Notes: a model not told the origin generated them from the letters alone. Shown: positions 45,927 through 56,738, numbered from the stretch's first letter. The stretch is 64,000 nt of DNA from Desulfosudis oleivorans (GCA_020723305.1 DYJC01000005.1:124001-188000); one strand, 5' to 3'. Program-made: numbers and translations.

Positions 45927-46700
45927 CTAAATGAATTTCCTGCCAAAAACCCTTTCTCCCTGGCGATCATACTTGTCCTGTAATAATTCGATCACTTTCT
46001 TTGAAAAGGATGCAAGCGGCCGCCCTAGCAATCCCTCTGCATCAAGTATCTCAGCCCGGCTCGGATGGGCGATAATATCCGCCAACTGAAGACCGCTGAT
46101 GTTGGCTGTCTTTGGTTTTACCTTAAGCTGCATGCTTGTAAGCGATTTCTGAAACTGTTCTGGCCCGACAAATTCCGTTCCCTGTTTCCAAAGGCGATGA
46201 AATGAATCCTTCAGCCGCCGGTCTTCCTTTCCACCTCGTGATTCCGCCATTACATCACCAGTGACGTTTTCCCTGTTCAGCCAGAAATTGAAACGTTCCA
46301 ACAGGACAGCCAAACAATAATGGTAGGGATCATAACGCCATGTAGCATAGGTATCCTTATGCTTCTTTTTATCAAGGCAGACGGTAATAACCGTATATTG
46401 CCATTTTTTCAGGCAATCAAGCAGTTCCGTATCAAAAAGGATTCTGGCTTCCGGATCTGTCAAGCTATGAAAAGGAGGTTTGCCGCTCAACAATTCCTTC
46501 CTATGAAGCGTAACCGGATCATCCGGATGAGCGCTAAAGTGCCTGACTTTCATAGCTTCAAGTTCAGGATTGAGTTCATTCTTCACATAATCCAGACCGA
46601 TAATCACTCCTGTCAGACTCAAAAACCGGTGGTTTGGATTATCCGAGTTCCCCATATCCGGATTGCCCACTTCATCAACATACATCCGGAATTTGTCCAT
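45927..46700 (-). CDS. DUF3800 domain protein
   Basis: The N-terminal YVDEVGN (D9, E10), a central LHRKELLSGK, TVCLDKKKH and the C-terminal SGLQLADIIAHPSR (D208) are the conserved acidic motifs of DUF3800. Pattern and spacing suggest a metal-dependent nuclease-like fold. These proteins often occur in defence and mobile regions, but the reaction is not established here. The gene lies between the SNF2 helicase and mod on the same strand, with 98 nt to the former and 234 nt to the latter. Confidence 0.85.
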   Translation of the reverse strand: MDKFRMYVDEVGNPDMGNSDNPNHRFLSLTGVIIGLDYVKNELNPELEAMKVRHFSAHPDDPVTLHRKELLSGKPPFHSLTDPEARILFDTELLDCLKKWQYTVITVCLDKKKHKDTYATWRYDPYHYCLAVLLERFNFWLNRENVTGDVMAESRGGKEDRRLKDSFHRLWKQGTEFVGPEQFQKSLTSMQLKVKPKTANISGLQLADIIAHPSRAEILDAEGLLGRPLASFSKKVIELLQDKYDRQGERVFGRKFI

Positions 46701-46798
46701 AATCTGTTCTCTCTATAGCTCTTTCTCTGAACCGGATAATAAACACCGGCAATGCAGAATAAAATAAAAAATACCCTGATTATTTCTATGCAATCGAT

Positions 46799-49702
46799 TT
46801 ACACCAATTTCCATCGTACCAGAAACAACCTGTTTTTTTCAATTCTTTGTTTGAGGCAGACTTCTATTTCCTCAATAAGCTTTTCTTTCCGAGAATCCAC
46901 TTCATCCTGTGCCTGAAACAGGTTCATGCGAAGGGCATTTCGTTTTTTCTCCATCTCCTTGATTTGGCGCTGGCTCTTCACCTTATCTTCCAGATTCAGA
47001 ATTTTTTTAGCTTCGGTTTTCCGAAACTTTATCTCCTTGTCCATTACCTTAAGCTCAATTTCAAGGCTTCCTTTCACATCATCCGCCCACTTGTCCAGTT
47101 TCTCCATTTCAATATCAAAAAATCCCGAATTACGCTTCTCATTATTCTGTAAAATATCTGCCTGCATCAGGTCGGCAACATGCTGCAACTGGTCTTGAAC
47201 CGCTTGAACACCACTGGATAAGTTATGAGAAGATACTGTTGCCGGAAGCGAAAAGAATCTCCGGCACTGCTCAGAATCCAATTCCAAACCATCATCTGAA
47301 ATACCGCACAGCAAAACATAATCTTCTGTTTCAAAAGAATGAATTGTCAGGTTTGACACACTGATCCATCCTGATTTGTTGATCAGCGTTTCAAGAATGG
47401 AAACCTTTACGTAGGAATCCGTATAATTAAAAATCAATTCCTGAGCCGTCAAAAATAGAATCTTGCATTGTTCAATAATTTTTTGAGCCAAGGGATGACC
47501 GATCCGGTATATATTTGCATCTTCAATATTTTTGCCGATCCTGTATGGGCCGGGATATATCTTCTCATTGGGGAAAGGATTTTGAACCAAAGTAAAAGAA
47601 TGGTCGTCATTATCAAAGCGGGCATATGAGGAAAGATAATATCGGGTGATCTGCCAGAGCCAGTTTTCGTATTTTGAGATATAATCCTTGCTTTTCAGCA
47701 AATTTACCCGCAGTTTTTCATGGACTTCTTCGTCGAAGGATTCAAGCAGTTTCTGGCGGGTGGACTTGAGATGATCGTCAATCTGGTCTTCCAGCTCTTT
47801 TTGCAGAGAATTAAAAGCGGTTTGAATCTCATCGATGGTTCTGCAATTTTGATAAATCTGTACAATCCTTTTTTCAAAATCAACACCGGATTCAATACTG
47901 CCCAAGACCTCGTCGCTGACACCAAAAACACCGGAAAAGAGTTTGAATTTTTCCGATAATAGTTCATAGACACGCTGGTCAGCCGCATTGTTTTTGTTCA
48001 GAAAATTAACCACTACCACATCATGCTGCTGTCCGTACCGGTGACATCTTCCGATTCTCTGTTCAATCCGCTGGGGATTCCAGGGAAGATCATAATTAAC
48101 CACAATAGAGCAGAATTGCAGGTTTATTCCCTCGGCAGCAGCTTCAGTTGCGATCATGATTATCGCTTCATCCCTGAAGTATTCCACAATGGCGGACCTT
48201 TTATCAGCGGTTTGAGAGCTGGAAATCCTGTCTGTATTCTGATTTTTTTTTAACCATTTTTGATAAATCTCCCGGGAAAGCGGGTCACTGTTTGTTCCGT
48301 TAAACAACGCAATCTTATTTTTAAATTCCGTGTTCTCAAGAATGTTGTAAAGGTATTCCTGTGTTCTGCGGGATTCCGTAAAAATAATAGCTTTTTTTTG
48401 ACCTCCCAGGCGCCCGATTTCTGCAAAACCCTTTTTGAGAGCGGTTAAAAGAACTTCTCCTTTTGAATTTTTGGTGATGGATTTTGCAAGCTGCTTAAAT
48501 ATGTTCAGGTCATTTATCTCTTTTTTGATCTGCCCGATATCCTCAGGGGTATATTGCTTTTCCTGTTTTTTAAAAAGAGATGATCCTGCTTCTTCGTCTA
48601 TTTTTTCTTCATCTTCCATCCACTCATCACTTAATTCATCATATATTTCAAAATTCTCTGAAATAACAGCTTCTATATCTTCCTGTTTTTCCTGAAAGGC
48701 TTTAATCGTTTCAAGCTTTGTGGCCAAGGCTTCAAGCGTACCTGCAATCGCAAATGTTGATGAGGCAAGAAGCCGTCGCAGAATAAGGGTCATTAATTTA
48801 CGCTGACTGGCGGGAAGGGCATAAAGATTTACCCTTTGTAAATAGGATGAGACCAGATCATAGAGCTGTTGTTCTTCTGTGGATGGAATAAATTCCTGTG
48901 TAATAGCCAGACGATTGGTAAACTTTATGTATTCCAGTACCTGACGTCGGAGTGTTCTTTTACAGACGGGTTTCAGGCGGTTTTTTAAGTCATCAAAACT
49001 GTCATCCCCTGTCAGACGTGAAAACTGGTTTTTATAACTTTGCAGGTCACCGAAAGTATATTCATCGATAATACTGACAAGGCCATACAATTCAAGAAGT
49101 GAGTTCTGTAAAGGGGTTGCTGAAAGAAGAATTTTCGGGGCATGAGAAACGGCTCTTTTTATGGCATTTGCAATTTTATTGGCCGGTTTATACACATTGC
49201 GCAACCGATGGGCTTCATCAATTACTACCAGATCCCACTTAATCTTTGTTATATAAGGTTCTTTGGCTCGAGCAAAATGATAGGAGCAAATAACAATCCG
49301 TTCCTGTTCAAAAGGATTTAGAATCCCACTTTTAATTTTATGATTAAAGGAAGGGGTTTCAAGAATAAGAGACGGAAGAAAAAATTTGTCCAGGAGTTCC
49401 TGATTCCATTGCTTCCGAAGGTTTGCAGGCACGATGATAAGAATTTTCTTTTTTCTTTCCGCCCATTTCTGGGAAATAACAATACCGGCCTCAATGGTTT
49501 TTCCAAGCCCCACTTCATCGGCAAGGATCGCCCCTTTTGAAAGAGGAGATTTAAATGCAAACAAAGCAGCTTCAACCTGATGGGGATTTAAATCAACCTG
49601 GGCATCAAGCAGGGATGACGCAAGTTTTTGAAGATTATTTGAAGAATTCCGTTTGGTCAGCTCATAAGCAAAATATTTTGCATGGTAAGGTGTTAGCTGC
49701 AT
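46799..49702 (-). CDS. SNF2/RapA-like helicase of the restriction cluster
   Basis: A 967-residue SF2 ATPase with DEVGLGKT (62-69), DEAH (162-165), LLSATPLQN, VVNYDLPWNP and IEQRIGRCHRYGQQ, the SNF2/RapA set. The motor starts almost at residue 40, so there is no N-terminal accessory domain. The C-terminal 100 residues are a strongly charged coiled coil. No nuclease motif is seen. RapA-like helicases with this layout are found beside type III-like mod-res pairs, and the present operon position supports a joint function in DNA defence. Confidence 0.87.
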   Translation of the reverse strand: MQLTPYHAKYFAYELTKRNSSNNLQKLASSLLDAQVDLNPHQVEAALFAFKSPLSKGAILADEVGLGKTIEAGIVISQKWAERKKKILIIVPANLRKQWNQELLDKFFLPSLILETPSFNHKIKSGILNPFEQERIVICSYHFARAKEPYITKIKWDLVVIDEAHRLRNVYKPANKIANAIKRAVSHAPKILLSATPLQNSLLELYGLVSIIDEYTFGDLQSYKNQFSRLTGDDSFDDLKNRLKPVCKRTLRRQVLEYIKFTNRLAITQEFIPSTEEQQLYDLVSSYLQRVNLYALPASQRKLMTLILRRLLASSTFAIAGTLEALATKLETIKAFQEKQEDIEAVISENFEIYDELSDEWMEDEEKIDEEAGSSLFKKQEKQYTPEDIGQIKKEINDLNIFKQLAKSITKNSKGEVLLTALKKGFAEIGRLGGQKKAIIFTESRRTQEYLYNILENTEFKNKIALFNGTNSDPLSREIYQKWLKKNQNTDRISSSQTADKRSAIVEYFRDEAIIMIATEAAAEGINLQFCSIVVNYDLPWNPQRIEQRIGRCHRYGQQHDVVVVNFLNKNNAADQRVYELLSEKFKLFSGVFGVSDEVLGSIESGVDFEKRIVQIYQNCRTIDEIQTAFNSLQKELEDQIDDHLKSTRQKLLESFDEEVHEKLRVNLLKSKDYISKYENWLWQITRYYLSSYARFDNDDHSFTLVQNPFPNEKIYPGPYRIGKNIEDANIYRIGHPLAQKIIEQCKILFLTAQELIFNYTDSYVKVSILETLINKSGWISVSNLTIHSFETEDYVLLCGISDDGLELDSEQCRRFFSLPATVSSHNLSSGVQAVQDQLQHVADLMQADILQNNEKRNSGFFDIEMEKLDKWADDVKGSLEIELKVMDKEIKFRKTEAKKILNLEDKVKSQRQIKEMEKKRNALRMNLFQAQDEVDSRKEKLIEEIEVCLKQRIEKNRLFLVRWKLV

Positions 49703-49772
49703 ATTTCTGGTAGATTATAATTCACTCTCTTCATTATTTTGATTGTATAAACCCTTGCTTTTTTTGGAGATG

Positions 49773-49801
49773 AACATATAGGAAAGGCGCTTGTGTGTCA
49801 A
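49773..49801 (-). promoter_or_regulatory. candidate promoter of the SNF2-DUF3800-mod-res cluster
   Basis: On the minus strand TTGACA (49801-49796) and TATGTT (49778-49773) are 17 nt apart, about 70 nt upstream of the SNF2 ATG. A TATATG at 15-nt spacing overlaps. The 226-nt gap contains nothing else obvious. Confidence 0.5.
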
Positions 49802-49928
49802 CAATAGTGTTTGCGCAACATGTGGGGTGATGTGAAAAAATCCTGAAAAAAACAAAGATCCTTTCCTGAGCTATCATACGAACGGGTATAAGAGATCGGA
49901 TTGAAATTTTAATGACTGAATATAAATC

Positions 49929-50429
49929 TTATGGAGCAGTTTGATTCGATTGATTGAATCCCAATGGATGGGGTCGTTTCATCACTTCTTTAAATGAGAG
50001 CAGCTCTTTCTCCTGCGGAAATCTGGCGATTGTCTCATCCAGGACCTTCATGGATTCTTTCTTAAAGCCCAGCAATGACAAGGCTTCTGCATATCCTTTT
50101 GCAAAATCCACATTTTCAGGCAAAGAATCATGTTTTTTCTGGTAGAGCAGCAATGCCACCTCATAACACTTTCTGGCAAGTTCTTCCTTTTGCATTTGTT
50201 TATAAACCATCCCCTTGCTCAGCCATGCGGGTGCAAAATCCGGATCCTTCTTTGTGGCCTCCTGCAAAAGCGCCAGGGCTTCATCATACTGCCTCTCAAA
50301 TGATGCCATGTTTGCCTTCAGCCACAATGTTTTTACAGAGCCGGTTTCCGCATGTGAGCATGAAAAAAGAAAAATCATGACCAGCAGAAACAAACCCTTT
50401 TTTTGATTCTTTTCAAACCCTGTCCACAT
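49929..50429 (-). CDS. TPR-repeat lipoprotein
   Basis: The signal sequence ends in the lipobox LFSC (C24). About three tetratricopeptide repeats follow (for example ASFERQYDEALALLQEATKK, then FAPAWLSKGMVYKQM and KGYAEALSLLGFKKESM). Such proteins are usually periplasmic scaffolds at the inner or outer membrane. No partner is evident. The gene is divergent from asd. Its 166-aa length is short but complete. Confidence 0.78.
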   Translation of the reverse strand: MWTGFEKNQKKGLFLLVMIFLFSCSHAETGSVKTLWLKANMASFERQYDEALALLQEATKKDPDFAPAWLSKGMVYKQMQKEELARKCYEVALLLYQKKHDSLPENVDFAKGYAEALSLLGFKKESMKVLDETIARFPQEKELLSFKEVMKRPHPLGFNQSNQTAP

Positions 50430-50548
50430 GATATATAAAAAACCTGTCTGTTGGGGAAAATGGTTTTCATCTCTTTTTATATCAAGTTTATATCCAACCG
50501 TCCTGAGTGTGTCAACTCAGCACTACATGAAATGAAAAACTTTTCCAA

Positions 50549-50578
50549 TTGACATAAAACATTCAATTTGCTTATACT
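50549..50578 (+). promoter_or_regulatory. sigma-70-type promoter of asd
   Basis: TTGACA (50549-50554) and TATACT (50573-50578) with 18-nt spacing lie about 65 nt upstream of asd. Confidence 0.65.
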
Positions 50579-50641
50579 TCTGAAAAATAAAAAATAGGGC
50601 TCCCACCTTAAAAAAATTTAAAAAACAGGAAAGGATGAATC

Positions 50642-51760
50642 ATGCGTAAAGTAGTATTTATCGGATGGCGGGGTATGGTTGGTTCGGTTTTGATGGAAAG
50701 GATGCTGGCGGAAAAAGATTTTTCCGGTTTTGAACCTGTTTTTGCAACCACGTCCCAGATTGGGCAGGCCGGACCGGACATTGGAATAGCTACACCTCCT
50801 TTAAAGGATGCATTTGATCTTGAGATGTTGAAAACAATGGATATCATTGTTACCTGCCAGGGAAGCGATTATACCAAAAAGATATATCCCCTGCTTCGAA
50901 AATCAGGCTGGAAGGGATTCTGGCTGGATGCTGCATCCGCGCTCCGAATGGAAAACAGCAGTGTCATCATCCTTGACCCTGTTAATAGAATGGTGATCGA
51001 TCAGGCGCTTGCCGAAGGGAAAAAGGATTTTATCGGGGGTAATTGCACGGTCAGCCTGATGCTGATGGGGGTAAGCGCCTTATTCCGAAAAGGATATATT
51101 GAATGGCTCACCTCCATGACCTATCAGGCAGCATCCGGTGCTGGAGCCAAAAACATGCGCGAACTCGTATCCCAGATGGATAGGATCGGCAGGGCTTCGG
51201 AAGAATTTCTGAAAAATCCGGAATCCGACATCGCCGATCTGGATCAAAGGGTTCTTGAAACCATGAATCATCACAACTTTCCGATACAGAATTTTGGCGC
51301 GCCTCTTGCCGGAAGCCTTATCCCTTGGATTGATTCACCAATGGAAAACGGCCAGACACGGGAAGAATGGAAAGGCGCTGCTGAAACCAATAAAATTCTT
51401 CAGACCAGAACCATGATTCCGGTTGACGGGATATGCGTTCGGATTGGCGCCATGCGCTGCCATTCTCAGGCGCTCACAATCAAACTGACCAAAGATATCC
51501 CTGTTGACGAAATTATAGGTCTGATTTCCGAATCCAATGAATGGGTGAAAGTAATTCCCAACACAAAGGAAGATACCCTGAAATATCTGTCTCCAGCCAA
51601 TGTTACCGGCACCCTGGGTATACCGGTAGGCAGGATTCGCAAACTGAACCTGGGCAAAGAATATCTGACGCTTTTTACGGTAGGAGATCAATTGCTATGG
51701 GGTGCGGCAGAACCTATCCGCCGTATGCTTGCCATATTACTGGAACACCTTTCATCCTAG
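50642..51760 (+). CDS. asd: aspartate-semialdehyde dehydrogenase
   Basis: Asd reduces aspartyl phosphate to the semialdehyde on the way to lysine/diaminopimelate, threonine and methionine. The NADP motif VFIGWRGMVGSVLMERM, the active-site GGNCTVSLMLM and the downstream GAGAKNMRELVSQM fit the E. coli-type (not Gram-positive-type) enzyme. Its length of 372 aa matches. GGAAAGGA is 6 nt upstream. The stop lies one base before the ATG of the hybrid kinase gene. Confidence 0.96.
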   Translation: MRKVVFIGWRGMVGSVLMERMLAEKDFSGFEPVFATTSQIGQAGPDIGIATPPLKDAFDLEMLKTMDIIVTCQGSDYTKKIYPLLRKSGWKGFWLDAASALRMENSSVIILDPVNRMVIDQALAEGKKDFIGGNCTVSLMLMGVSALFRKGYIEWLTSMTYQAASGAGAKNMRELVSQMDRIGRASEEFLKNPESDIADLDQRVLETMNHHNFPIQNFGAPLAGSLIPWIDSPMENGQTREEWKGAAETNKILQTRTMIPVDGICVRIGAMRCHSQALTIKLTKDIPVDEIIGLISESNEWVKVIPNTKEDTLKYLSPANVTGTLGIPVGRIRKLNLGKEYLTLFTVGDQLLWGAAEPIRRMLAILLEHLSS

Positions 51761-51761
51761 T

Positions 51762-54683
51762 ATGAAACAACTTGATGATTTCAACCGTGAAAAAATGATT
51801 GAGCCATCTGACAAGAATGGAGCTGATCCAATCAAGGATCGCCTCAAGGAGAAAAACCGTTCAGAAAACGCCCTTCTTGAGCAATACATCCAACTGAAGC
51901 AGAAAAATGAATCGCTCGAAAAACAAATCCTTGATTTGAACCAATCTCAAAAAGTCAATCAAGTCCTTTTCCGGATAACCAATGCCCTCAACACTGCATT
52001 TGACTTAAACCAGCTCTATGGTCTGATTCATCAGGCCCTGAGCAAAAACGTCAATGTCCCCTGTTTCTATATTGCCCTCAACGATAAGGATCGAAACTCG
52101 GTTGATTTCCCATACTATTCCACAATCCAGCAAGATGATGATGAAAAGACTGCCGATTTGGAGCAAAATGAATTTCTCATCAAAAATATTGTCAAAACCG
52201 GCAGATCTCTCATGCTTACCCGAAAAGACTTTTTGCAAAAGTGCCTGCATGAAGGACAGCATCTCTCTTTTCGTCCTCCTGAAATCTGGATCGGAATTCC
52301 CCTAAAGATTCGCAATGAGGTTATTGGTGTGATGGCTGCACTAAGCTACACAGACCCGAATCAATATGACAAAACAGATATCAATCTCCTCCACGCGGTT
52401 TCCCACCATGTTGCAATCGCTATTGAACGTAAAAAAACGGAAGATTCCCTGAGGGAAAGCGAAGAGCGGCTCACCATGGCTCTTGCGGCAAACAGTGAGG
52501 GTATCTGGGACTGGAACATCGATACGGATGAGATTTACATTGACCCCCGCATGTTCCAGGTTCTGGGCTATCCGTCTGATGCATTCCCGAATACATTTGA
52601 ACAATGGGAACAAAAATTTCACCCGGAAGATACACGCATCATGAGAACCCGGCTGCTTGACCACATGAAAGGGAAAACCCATACATTTGAATCTGAACTC
52701 CGTGTGAAAACACACAATGATTCATGGATCTGGATTTTATGCCGGGGAAAGGTGGTCAAAACAAACCGGAACCATCGTGCGGCTCGAATGATCGGAACCT
52801 TTACGGATATTACCGCTCAAAAAAAAGCGCTTACCGCACTGGAAGAAAGCGAAGAGCGATTTCGAACGCTGCAGGAAGCATCCTTTGGAGGAATCGGCAT
52901 ACATGAAAAAGGTGTCGTTCTGGATGCAAATCAAGGACTCGCAAGACTGACAGGGTACGCTCATAATGAACTGATCGGCATGAACGGCCTGCTGCTCATC
53001 GATGAATCAACCCGGAATATGGTAATGGAAAAAATAGTATCCGGATATGAAAAACCATATGATGCAGTAGGAATCCGAAAAGATGGATCCACCTATCCCC
53101 TGGAGATACAGGGAAAGGGGATTCCATATCATGGCCGCTCAGTCAGGGTAACTGAATTCCGTGATATCACGGAACGAAAAAAGGCAGAGGAAGCATTGCG
53201 GGAAAGTGAAGAAAGATATCGAGTTCTATCCGATGTTACCCTTGAAGGGATTATTTTCCATGAAAATGCGATCGCCATTGATATCAATAACTCTTTTGCA
53301 AAAATGTTTGGTTATGAACATCATGAGATCATCGGTAAAAATTATGTGGAGTTGCTGGTTTCACCGGAGTTCCGGGAAACCGTATATCAAAATATTGCTT
53401 CCCGCGCGGAATTGCCTTTTGAAATTACAATGATCCAAAAAAATGGTTCTGTTTTTCCGGTGGAGATTGAGGCCAGAAATGTGGAATACAAAAACCGATC
53501 CATACGGGCCGCATCCATCAGGGATATCTCCGAAAGGAAACGCACGGAAGACCGTCTTATCCAGCTCCAAAAAATGGAAGCCATCGGAACACTTGCCGGA
53601 GGGATAGCTCATGATTTTAACAATCTGTTAGGTGGAATACTTGGCAATGCCGCGCTGATGAAAATGGTTCTGCCTATGGACAGCCCCGCCCATAAAAAAG
53701 CACTGACCATTGAAAAAATCGTTCACCGCGGAGCAAATCTTGCCAGACAGCTTCTGGGGTTTGCCAGAGGCGGAAAGTATCAGGTTGTTCCGATTCAACT
53801 GAACAAATTGATACAGGATACCCTGGAGATGTTTGGCCGGACTTGTAAAAATATCCAAATCCATACCAACCTTCAAAAAGAATTATGGACTATCGAAGGA
53901 GACCGGACACAACTGGAGCAGGTGGTTCTGAATCTGCTTATCAATTCCAATGACGCCATGCCGGAAGGGGGAGATATTTTTATTGATACCCGAAACACCC
54001 ATGTTTCTGAAATCGAAGCAAAGAAACATCTGGGAGTCCCTGGCGACTTTGTCTCCATAACCGTTCATGATACCGGCTTTGGAATGGACAAGGAAACAAA
54101 ATCCAAAATTTTTGATCCATTTTTTACAACCAAGGAACAGGGCAAGGGAACCGGACTTGGACTTTCATCCGCCTATGGCATTATTAAAAATCATAACGGA
54201 CAGATCGATGTTTACAGTGAGCCCAACAAAGGTACGATCTTCAAAATCTTCCTACCTGCATCCTCAAAAAAAATGGATCAAACGGAAAAAACCGATTATC
54301 AACTGAAAAAAGGAAATGAAACCATACTTCTCATTGATGATGAGTATGATTTCCGGGATACAGGGGAGGAGATGCTGAGAATCATGGGATATGAAGTGAT
54401 CACAGCCAAAAACGGAAGACACGCTACAGAAATTTTTTCCACCATGCCGGATACAATCGATCTGATTATTCTTGACATGATCATGCCGGTCATGGGAGGA
54501 GGAGATGCATACAATGAACTGAAAAAGATCAGGCCGAATGTAAAGATTATCCTTTCCAGCGGATATACCACAGACAATGAGGCTGCTGAAATACTATCCA
54601 GGGGCTGCAATAATTTCATTCAAAAACCATTTGACATCATAGAGCTTTCCATAAAAGTGAGAGAAACTCTCGATTCCAACTGA
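51762..54683 (+). CDS. hybrid histidine kinase: GAF, three PAS, HisKA, HATPase, receiver
   Basis: From the ATG at 51762 the protein has 973 residues. In order these are a coiled coil (about 20-45), a GAF domain (about 60-215), and three PAS domains each ending in a [10 protein letters not shown]-like PAC (to about 605). Then come the dimerisation helix [14 protein letters not shown] (His near 616), the ATPase ([32 protein letters not shown]) and a receiver (LIDDEYDF, phospho-acceptor Asp about 904 in ILDMIMP). There is no TM helix, so sensing is cytosolic. An in-frame upstream start inside asd would add 20 residues. No output partner is adjacent. Confidence 0.92.
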   Translation: MKQLDDFNREKMIEPSDKNGADPIKDRLKEKNRSENALLEQYIQLKQKNESLEKQILDLNQSQKVNQVLFRITNALNTAFDLNQLYGLIHQALSKNVNVPCFYIALNDKDRNSVDFPYYSTIQQDDDEKTADLEQNEFLIKNIVKTGRSLMLTRKDFLQKCLHEGQHLSFRPPEIWIGIPLKIRNEVIGVMAALSYTDPNQYDKTDINLLHAVSHHVAIAIERKKTEDSLRESEERLTMALAANSEGIWDWNIDTDEIYIDPRMFQVLGYPSDAFPNTFEQWEQKFHPEDTRIMRTRLLDHMKGKTHTFESELRVKTHNDSWIWILCRGKVVKTNRNHRAARMIGTFTDITAQKKALTALEESEERFRTLQEASFGGIGIHEKGVVLDANQGLARLTGYAHNELIGMNGLLLIDESTRNMVMEKIVSGYEKPYDAVGIRKDGSTYPLEIQGKGIPYHGRSVRVTEFRDITERKKAEEALRESEERYRVLSDVTLEGIIFHENAIAIDINNSFAKMFGYEHHEIIGKNYVELLVSPEFRETVYQNIASRAELPFEITMIQKNGSVFPVEIEARNVEYKNRSIRAASIRDISERKRTEDRLIQLQKMEAIGTLAGGIAHDFNNLLGGILGNAALMKMVLPMDSPAHKKALTIEKIVHRGANLARQLLGFARGGKYQVVPIQLNKLIQDTLEMFGRTCKNIQIHTNLQKELWTIEGDRTQLEQVVLNLLINSNDAMPEGGDIFIDTRNTHVSEIEAKKHLGVPGDFVSITVHDTGFGMDKETKSKIFDPFFTTKEQGKGTGLGLSSAYGIIKNHNGQIDVYSEPNKGTIFKIFLPASSKKMDQTEKTDYQLKKGNETILLIDDEYDFRDTGEEMLRIMGYEVITAKNGRHATEIFSTMPDTIDLIILDMIMPVMGGGDAYNELKKIRPNVKIILSSGYTTDNEAAEILSRGCNNFIQKPFDIIELSIKVRETLDSN

Positions 54684-54736
54684 AAGACACCATGGTATTG
54701 AAAAAAAACCATTTGACAAAATCTACCGGAGATAAA

Positions 54737-55741
54737 ATGAATTACCTTTTCCCATCAAAACGAACTTTTACGATTGTTCTTCTGTTGCTCATCCTTTCCT
54801 TATCCGGATGTGCTACACCGAAAATCAATCTTTTTTCATTCGGAACCGAACCGCTCCAGGAATTCACACTCGAGGGGGATGAAGATGGAAAAATCCTGAT
54901 TATCCAAGTAAAGGGCATTATCTGGGATGAACAAAAAGAAGGTTTTCTTCTCTCCGGCCCCAGCATGCTCCAGGAAATCGTATCCCAGCTCCGGAAAGCT
55001 GAAAAGGACTCGGATATAAAGGCAGTGATTTTAAAAGTTGACTCCCCGGGCGGAACTGTCACGGCCAGCGATATTATTTATAATGAAATTTTACGGTTTA
55101 AAGAAAAAACAGGAACAAAGGTTGTTGCGGTGATGATGGACCTTGCCGCATCCGGAGGTTACTACATTTCGCTTCCTGCAGATTATATTGTTGCCCATCC
55201 AACCACCGTTACCGGTTCCGTAGGCGTTCTTTTCCCCCGTTGGCAGGCATTTGGATTGATGGAAAAAATCGGTGTCCGAAGAGATGTGAGCAAATCCGGA
55301 AAGCACAAGGATATGGGGTCACCCTTCCGGGAGCCGACCCAGGAAGAAATCGATATGTTTCAAGGGTTGATAGACGGTCTCAACAGCCGTTTCATTTCCC
55401 TGGTTAAAAAACATCGCAACCTGAAACCCGAAGCCCTTGAACTGGTATCCACTGCTCGTATCTTTCTGGCCAAGGAAGCTTTTGATATCGGACTGGTCGA
55501 TGAAGTCGGCTATCTGGACGATGCGATTGACCGCACGAAAAAAATGACAAACCTTCCGAAAAATGCAAAAATCATAACCTATAGACGAGTCGAACAACCA
55601 GATGACAATATGTACAACACCTCCACGACGCAACTGGGCACAAAACCGATCTCATTGATCAATCTTGGGATTCCCCAGGAAATGATTCCCCGTCTGCAAA
55701 ATCGATTCTGCTATATCTGGGAGCCTGGAATTGAAAAATAG
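54737..55741 (+). CDS. SppA-type signal peptide peptidase (lipoprotein)
   Basis: From the ATG at 54737 a lipoprotein signal ends in LSLSGC (C25). The serine protease motifs are AVILKVDSPGGTVTASD and MDLAASGGYYISLPAD (the second with the nucleophile Ser and nearby VTGSVGVLF). The 334-residue size is that of the short SppA/SohB forms. SppA degrades signal peptides left in the membrane after export. GGAGA is 6 nt upstream. The stop is followed by a convergent DUF3786 gene. Confidence 0.87.
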   Translation: MNYLFPSKRTFTIVLLLLILSLSGCATPKINLFSFGTEPLQEFTLEGDEDGKILIIQVKGIIWDEQKEGFLLSGPSMLQEIVSQLRKAEKDSDIKAVILKVDSPGGTVTASDIIYNEILRFKEKTGTKVVAVMMDLAASGGYYISLPADYIVAHPTTVTGSVGVLFPRWQAFGLMEKIGVRRDVSKSGKHKDMGSPFREPTQEEIDMFQGLIDGLNSRFISLVKKHRNLKPEALELVSTARIFLAKEAFDIGLVDEVGYLDDAIDRTKKMTNLPKNAKIITYRRVEQPDDNMYNTSTTQLGTKPISLINLGIPQEMIPRLQNRFCYIWEPGIEK

Positions 55742-55752
55742 AAAGGAACTTC

Positions 55753-56415
55753 CTATTGGTTCTTGATTTCAAATGGCGGGGATGGGTTGAATAGTATTCT
55801 TGTAACACAACCGACCAGTGCCCAAATAAAATCAGCAGCAAAGTGATCTTCAATGGAACGGTCAAAAAGAACGGAAAGCCTTGGTTTGAACTCCTCATCC
55901 CCCTCCCACAACAGATAGTACAATAAAACCTTTGGAAAAGGAGAAAATACAACCCCTGCATCCGCTGTACTGGGTATGAAGCGTCCGCCCAACTGACCGG
56001 CAACCTTCCGGAAGCCGGCTGCGTCATTTCCATATCTCGCTAAGAAAGATCCTGTTTCCAGTTCATGAGGGCCCTTGAAAAAATGAGCGGACTTTAAATC
56101 TTTTATACCGACTCTTTCATGCCGCAAAGGCGCTGATGTGATTTGTGTCAGATAAACAACGGTGATCAGCTCTAACAATGGATCACGAACAAATATACTT
56201 TTCTCGCGGGTCATTCTCCGGATTGACCTATTTTGTGGGTGTATGAAAAAATCCCTGTCCAGCACCCGTAATCGTATATCACCCGTAGTTTCAAGCTGGG
56301 CCAATGCCAGATTGCAGATTTCAACCGGATCTCTTTTCAGCAGGTTATCCCAGTGCTCTGAAGGAACAGCAATCCTGTTTTCGGCACTCGATATTTTTGG
56401 AATTGCTTTTTTCAA
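55753..56415 (-). CDS. DUF3786 protein
   Basis: The 220-residue sequence has the DUF3786 features: LRVLDRDFFIHP near residue 50, APLRHERVGIKDLKSAHFFKGPHEL in the middle (given in part) and VLLYYLLWEGDEEFKPRLSVLFDRSI at the end. The family occurs in anaerobes, often next to corrinoid or CO dehydrogenase genes; its reaction is unknown. ATGA couples it to the 108-aa gene upstream. None of those partner genes lie here. Confidence 0.8.
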   Translation of the reverse strand: MKKAIPKISSAENRIAVPSEHWDNLLKRDPVEICNLALAQLETTGDIRLRVLDRDFFIHPQNRSIRRMTREKSIFVRDPLLELITVVYLTQITSAPLRHERVGIKDLKSAHFFKGPHELETGSFLARYGNDAAGFRKVAGQLGGRFIPSTADAGVVFSPFPKVLLYYLLWEGDEEFKPRLSVLFDRSIEDHFAADFIWALVGCVTRILFNPSPPFEIKNQ

Positions 56416-56738
56416 GACAGCTGAGCCATTTTGAGCGTTATGTGCTCATTGTCGTCCCAAGGCCAGAATTTTGCAATAATGGAATAGTTCCCAAATGACC
56501 GCTCATACAGTGTCTGATTCAACCGTATCCCACCCGAAGCCCTTGTCAGAATCAAATCATCCTCGCTGGGTTTTACTCCTTTGGGTTTTCTTGGCAGGCC
56601 GAGAATCGATGTCAGAATTTTTTCCCAGCTCTGGATTTCAGAACTCAGGATAACTACCTCATAATAATCATTCTGGTTACACCGCATCTCGTGAATGGTT
56701 AACCCATGACTTCGATTGACTATTTCATTTAACATCAT
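56412..56738 (-). CDS. hypothetical protein, coupled to DUF3786
   Basis: Starting at the ATG at 56738, with AAAGGAAAG 6 nt upstream, this 108-residue protein begins MMLNEIVNRSHGL. An earlier TTG would add 12 residues before the SD. It is a mixed alpha/beta sequence, with LPRKPKGVKPSED as a flexible loop. I do not recognise a family. Its stop overlaps the DUF3786 start by ATGA. Confidence 0.6.
   Translation of the reverse strand: MMLNEIVNRSHGLTIHEMRCNQNDYYEVVILSSEIQSWEKILTSILGLPRKPKGVKPSEDDLILTRASGGIRLNQTLYERSFGNYSIIAKFWPWDDNEHITLKMAQLS

Noticed and set aside
45886-45935. 15-codon ATG frame with GGAGG before it inside the candidate RNA
   Set aside because: The start and codons lie within a stable hairpin and a terminator. 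An RNA explains the bases better, though translation is not excluded.
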